DNA of 10,304 nt from Verrucomicrobiales bacterium (GTDB taxonomy: Bacteria; Verrucomicrobiota; Verrucomicrobiia; Verrucomicrobiales; DEV007): assembly GCA_002705125.1 (NCBI GenBank), contig PAHQ01000048.1, forward strand, positions 30,648 through 40,951. The letters run 5' to 3'. Below the pieces are notes generated by a model. That model was not told the origin of the DNA. It ran no database searches and saw only the letters and a program-made list of their open reading frames with translations. A program made the translations under genes and the position numbers. Positions within the stretch are counted from its first letter, which is position 1; the number at the start of each line of letters is the position of its first letter. Of this stretch, positions 7,353 to 10,304 are shown one piece after another.

Positions 7353-9455
7353 TCAGAAATTTATGGACGCTCCAAAAATGAAGTTAATGCCAGGTTCGTT
7401 CTGTCCAGAACCATGGATTCGGTAATCTTGGTCAGTAATATTCTCAATAGCGGCCGTCAAAAGAAATTGTTCAGTCAGTTGAAGTCCATATCTCAAATTG
7501 AAAATTGTATAGCTTGGCGTCCCTCCTGGAGGAATTCTTTGGGCGTCTCTTCTATCCCTAGTATTTAATTTATCCTGTTTGTCTGAAATTATTGTTGATA
7601 ATTCTATCCATTGAGAATCACTTAAATCACATCGTAAACCCAAAATACCAGTTAATGGTAAAAGCCTGCTAACAGGCTCTCTGACGGATGATAATGTTGA
7701 ATCAGGAAAAGTGTCAGCCATTCCATCATTAAAAGCTATAGCGCCAAATGCATTTAAGCGTTCATTGATTTGGTATGATCCATCCAATTCCATACCATAA
7801 ACATAACCTTCGGAACCATTTTTCTTAATCACTTCAAACTCACCTTCAATGAGTCTCCCCGTAGGAGTCCGGACTATCATATCCTGAATATCAGTATAGA
7901 AACAGGATACGCCTAATTTAAATTTTTCATTATTAAACCGTGATCCAATCTCATAGGAAACAAATTTTTCTGGATTCAAATTTGGGGATGGAGTTTCGAT
8001 CTCGTTTGATCTAGCAGAATCTAACCTTGAAAGATCGGAAAAATTTGGAGCTCTAAATCCTTGAGAGGCCCCAAAAAAAATATTCAGTGTTTCTTTGCTT
8101 CTAGGTTTATAAATACCTCTGATGCTGTTGGATAAGTTATTCCAATCTTTGTCTATTTGTCCTACTTCACCTGATACAGGGTCTTTAAACTTTTCAATGC
8201 TTGCATTAACATTGGTAAATCGACTGCCAAGATCAAAATCAAATTGATCTGATATTCTGAGTCGATCCTGAATAAAAAAACCAAGTTGTTGGTAAGTCGA
8301 ATCGTCTCCAAACGGCCCCTGAATTCTCTCCCTTATTAAGTTTCCATTCTCATCCAAATCATTTCGAAAGGTGTCTGCAATATCCCTATAGTAGCTACCT
8401 CCATAGGTAAGCTTACCAACCATAGAATTACTTTCCATTTGAACCCATGATCCAAAACTATCTAAATCAAATCCCTGGAAGTCAGCTTTCTGGTCCGATT
8501 TGATTCGCAGCCGATCTTCTTGGTGGTTATGCCATGAGATGCTAGTATGAACTTTCTGAATTGGACCGTCAAGTTCATCAGCTTTTATTTGAGCATAAGC
8601 AAGCGTTCTAGATTGATCTCCTGAACGCTGTAATTCATTGCCGACAGAAGTTCCCTCCCAAGGCTTTGCATAGACTGTTTTATGAACTCTCCATACATTG
8701 TCTTGATCAAATTTTTGAAATGAAAATATTCCTCTAATGTTTTTTCTGAAATAATGATCGATTCGTAAATCAATTCCATTTTCTGAATAACCAGTGTACG
8801 GGAGCTCACCTAATCCAGCTGCTCTAATATTTCCTATACTTCTACCAGTATAGCCCATAATTACTCCAGTCTTCTGCCCAACACCCACAGAGCCTTGCAC
8901 CCTTCCAGTGTGGCTCTGTTCAGCCGTTGAGCCCCTATAAATAAGCTTACCCTCGGCAAATGATTTATTTTCCTCGTAAGATAGAGGAGAGGCACTCTTT
9001 GTTATAATATTTACAGTTCCTCCAATTGCATCACTCCCATAGAGAACTGATCCTTGACCCTTAATTAATTCGATTCTTGATGCAATTAAGGGGTCGACAG
9101 TTCCCCAGTATTGATTCGGCCCCTCCCTGAAAGCCGCATTATTAAGGCGAATCCCATCAATAAGCAGAAGATTTCTAAAACCAGTAAAGCCTCGAATAAA
9201 TGGAGAGCCTTTTCCGTTGGCCGTCTTTTGTACTTGCACTGCAGGGCTGGAAGAAAATACGGAGGGAAAACTGCGAGGCATTTCTTCTAAAATCTCTCCC
9301 TCACCTATTATCTCAACCGAATTAGGTACATCACTTATTGACTCAATAAATCGAGTTGCAGTGATGGTTATGGGGTCCAACAAGTTTGAATCTTGAGATT
9401 CTTGGGCAATTGATGAACACAAGAATACCAAATAAGTTAGCAAGTAGTAGCGCAT
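7353..9455 (-). CDS. TonB-dependent outer-membrane receptor, heme/hemoglobin type
   Basis: A 700-residue outer-membrane active transporter energised by TonB. In order: signal peptide (about 1-17, MRYYLLTYLVFLCSSIA); a TonB box in DPITITATR (27-35); a plug domain (about 42-153) with SPFIRGF (84-90), LLLIDGIRLN (96-105) and GQGSVLYGSDAIGGTVNI (133-150); and a beta-barrel from about 170 ending in phenylalanine (FIFGASINF), as the BAM machinery prefers. FRAPNFSDLS (467-476) followed by PNLNPEKF (491-498) matches the FRAP...NPNL region typical of heme and hemoglobin receptors, although the histidine usually found between these boxes is missing. Length is normal for the class. Heme or hemoprotein is the best guess for the substrate; a siderophore or cobalamin is possible. 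ATG at 9455 is the only good start, and a TAA closes the frame upstream. There is no ribosome site; a 7-bp tandem repeat abuts the ATG instead. Confidence 0.93.
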   Translation of the reverse strand: MRYYLLTYLVFLCSSIAQESQDSNLLDPITITATRFIESISDVPNSVEIIGEGEILEEMPRSFPSVFSSSPAVQVQKTANGKGSPFIRGFTGFRNLLLIDGIRLNNAAFREGPNQYWGTVDPLIASRIELIKGQGSVLYGSDAIGGTVNIITKSASPLSYEENKSFAEGKLIYRGSTAEQSHTGRVQGSVGVGQKTGVIMGYTGRSIGNIRAAGLGELPYTGYSENGIDLRIDHYFRKNIRGIFSFQKFDQDNVWRVHKTVYAKPWEGTSVGNELQRSGDQSRTLAYAQIKADELDGPIQKVHTSISWHNHQEDRLRIKSDQKADFQGFDLDSFGSWVQMESNSMVGKLTYGGSYYRDIADTFRNDLDENGNLIRERIQGPFGDDSTYQQLGFFIQDRLRISDQFDFDLGSRFTNVNASIEKFKDPVSGEVGQIDKDWNNLSNSIRGIYKPRSKETLNIFFGASQGFRAPNFSDLSRLDSARSNEIETPSPNLNPEKFVSYEIGSRFNNEKFKLGVSCFYTDIQDMIVRTPTGRLIEGEFEVIKKNGSEGYVYGMELDGSYQINERLNAFGAIAFNDGMADTFPDSTLSSVREPVSRLLPLTGILGLRCDLSDSQWIELSTIISDKQDKLNTRDRRDAQRIPPGGTPSYTIFNLRYGLQLTEQFLLTAAIENITDQDYRIHGSGQNEPGINFIFGASINF

Positions 9456-9476
9456 GGGAAATGGGAAATGGGAAAT
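9456..9476. repeat. Three tandem copies of GGGAAAT at the receptor start codon
   Basis: Three exact 7-bp units occupy 9456-9462, 9463-9469 and 9470-9476, and the AT of the start codon complement (9454-9455) continues the pattern. On the coding strand the leader therefore reads as repeats of ATTTCCC ending in ATG. The array fills the place where a Shine-Dalgarno sequence would be. Tandem repeats of this kind can change copy number by slippage and so change expression, but three units is a short array. Confidence 0.9.
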
Positions 9477-9478
9477 AG

Positions 9479-9495
9479 ATTATACTAATATTATA
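9479..9495 (-). promoter_or_regulatory. Candidate promoter region (two TATAAT boxes) of the receptor gene
   Basis: Two perfect TATAAT hexamers occur on the minus strand, at 9490-9495 and 9479-9484, 11 bp apart, 35 and 24 bp before the start codon. No good -35 element lies 16-18 bp upstream of either; TTGAAG is 23 bp upstream of the first, which is too far. Position and consensus favour one of them being the -10 of the receptor transcript. The first overlaps an inverted repeat. Confidence 0.35.
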
Positions 9496-9518
9496 CCAAG
9501 TTTCACCAAAAATATTAG
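9485..9518. promoter_or_regulatory. Inverted repeat CTAATATT-N18-AATATTAG, possible operator
   Basis: Two perfect 8-bp half-sites (9485-9492 and 9511-9518) are separated by 18 bp. The half-site nearer the receptor gene overlaps the TATAAT at 9490-9495, the place where a repressor would block transcription. It does not match the classical Fur box. The rest of the gap (9519-9570) holds only a short AGGGACCCT palindrome and no terminator. Confidence 0.35.
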
Positions 9519-9570
9519 CTTCAACATTATTGCCCAGGGACCCTATTCTATCACTACTAAATAAAGCGTG

Positions 9571-10080
9571 TTACTTAGTTAACTGAACAGATCTTTTCCT
9601 TGAGCCTTTAACGTCGGCTTTGGATGCAAGCTGAGTGGATGTCCTAGTAATTGCAGTAACAATCTGTACTAAATGCGGAGCGGCTCCTCTCCAAACTTGA
9701 AAACGCTGGATGGATTTATTCCAATAGACCCATTTTTTATCTTTGGGAGGAATGGTTGCAGTAACCGCGAGATATCTTCCCTCTCTAGATCCAAATGGTT
9801 TTGGCAGACCAAAATCACCGTGTGCCATAGCTAATCGGGTTAATACTAACTTGGCGTTATCAGTTTCACTGAACCAACCTCCTGCTAGATCATATCTATA
9901 AACGAGCTCATTAAGCTCATCTACAATGTCTACTAGTGCATTGTTGCTAACTGTATCCGCTACAGCGGAGTGAGGTACAAATTTAAGTAATAAAATTATT
10001 ACTATAAAAAGCGGCGAAATAAATCTGTGATCAAGCTTTATCACTATTCGTAATATGCTTGAACTCTCTGTTGCCAGCAA
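9571..10080 (-). CDS. Small secreted protein of unknown function
   Basis: I do not recognise this protein of up to 169 residues. A signal peptide is clear: a hydrophobic core FISPLFIVIILLLKF (20-34) followed by a PHSAVA-D cleavage site near residue 41. The mature part is about 128 residues, with a leucine-rich helical stretch (about 46-65), an aromatic middle (WVYWNKSIQRFQVW, 116-129) and a basic end (KGSRKRSVQLTK). There is no lipobox, cysteine or catalytic motif that I can name. The start is uncertain: TTG at 10080 gives a long 19-residue tail before the hydrophobic core, while GTG at 10044 gives 157 residues and a more ordinary signal peptide; neither has a ribosome site. It lies 115 bp upstream of the receptor on the same strand, so it might belong to the same uptake unit, but the gap contains a likely separate promoter. 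The gap on its other side (10081-10193) shows only a short TCTCA-TATT-TGAGA hairpin. Confidence 0.65.
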   Translation of the reverse strand: MLATESSSILRIVIKLDHRFISPLFIVIILLLKFVPHSAVADTVSNNALVDIVDELNELVYRYDLAGGWFSETDNAKLVLTRLAMAHGDFGLPKPFGSREGRYLAVTATIPPKDKKWVYWNKSIQRFQVWRGAAPHLVQIVTAITRTSTQLASKADVKGSRKRSVQLTK

Positions 10081-10193
10081 ATGATTTACCAGACTTGAGT
10101 GTCAAAAATCTCACTTTTTCTCATATTTGAGAGAAGAAGAGTATAAAGAGATTGTTTCTGCTTTTTCGATCGTTCTTACCGCATGCTTCTAGA

Positions 10194-10304
10194 CTACTTT
10201 GACCTGTTACGCCTTGCTGCCTTTTTTTTGGCAGCGCTCCATTTAGGTTTTCTTTTACGACGTTCTTCAGGAGATTCATTAGGCCTTGCTTTTTTTGGAG
10301 GTCT
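10194..10304 (-). CDS. Basic C-terminal tail of an unidentified protein (partial)
   Basis: The reverse strand is open from the window edge to TAG (10194-10196), giving 36 residues that begin RPPKKARPNESPEERRKRK and end PKWSAAKKKAARRNRSK. Lysine and arginine dominate. Such tails are common at the end of RNA-binding enzymes (DEAD-box helicases, RNase R, pseudouridine synthases), where they increase affinity for RNA; which of these applies cannot be told because the folded domain lies outside the window. It is on the same strand as the next three genes, 113 bp upstream of the small secreted protein. Confidence 0.6.
   Translation of the reverse strand, partial: RPPKKARPNESPEERRKRKPKWSAAKKKAARRNRSK
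10216..10235 (-). other. Hairpin with A8 loop inside the basic tail
   Basis: On the minus strand GCTGCC and GGCAGC pair perfectly as a 6-bp stem around eight As. The same bases encode AAKKKAA. Read in the gene's frame the A-run ends as A-AAA-AAG, the layout of a known -1 slippery heptamer. Because no T-run follows the stem in the transcribed direction, it is not a terminator. It may simply result from alanine codons flanking lysine codons. Confidence 0.6.

Noticed and set aside
7041..7425. Plus-strand reading frames opposite the peptidase-like and receptor genes.
   Set aside because: They lie antisense to genes with signal peptides and recognised domains, have no ribosome sites, and encode no recognisable features.
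8585..8809. A second minus-strand reading frame inside the receptor gene.
   Set aside because: It is an alternative frame of the barrel-coding region; the receptor frame is continuous, so there is no frameshift to explain.
10119..10132. TCTCA-TATT-TGAGA hairpin between the partial basic-tail gene and the small secreted protein gene.
   Set aside because: The 5-bp stem is weak and is followed by an A-rich run, not Ts, on the minus strand, so it does not read as a terminator; chance is likely in this AT-rich gap.

Overview
The window looks like a compact, low-GC (about 40% by eye) piece of chromosome from a Gram-negative bacterium, most likely an uncultivated marine member of the Planctomycetota-Verrucomicrobiota group. 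The basis is: two secreted BamB-like/PQQ-like beta-propeller proteins opening with the tryptophan-rich W-x-x-W/F-R/Q-G signature common there, a gingipain-fold secreted protein with the GHATERGW / GNCLMGH pattern, a TonB-dependent outer-membrane receptor, few Shine-Dalgarno sequences and frequent GTG/TTG starts. The phylum is an inference. I see no RNA gene, CRISPR array, insertion sequence, integrase or phage gene.

Left part (1-2546). The last 30 codons of a probable class V aminotransferase end 8 bp from the stop of a convergent leucyl aminopeptidase (pepA), whose active site is complete. A 172-bp divergent gap with two inverted repeats separates pepA from an unrecognised cysteine-rich cytoplasmic protein on the + strand, whose end faintly resembles HmuS-type heme proteins.

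Middle part (2600-5840). Two secreted beta-propeller genes of nearly equal length face each other and overlap by 4 bp at their stop codons. An orphan, acidic SAM-dependent methyltransferase-like gene is divergent from the second of them and convergent with the next gene.

Right part (5847-10304). Four genes all lie on the - strand. In transcription order they are: the basic tail of an unidentified protein, a small secreted protein of unknown function, a 700-residue TonB-dependent receptor of the heme/hemoglobin type, and a secreted clan CD (C25/gingipain-like) cysteine-peptidase-fold protein with its His/Cys dyad. Receptor and peptidase are 63 bp apart and may form an uptake unit in which a secreted peptidase releases or processes what the receptor imports. 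The receptor has unusual upstream DNA: three tandem copies of a 7-bp unit directly against its start codon and an inverted repeat overlapping a TATAAT box.

No gap without a gene exceeds 300 bp. Convergent gene pairs are packed tail to tail (8 bp, -4 bp, 6 bp) with no convincing intrinsic terminators.
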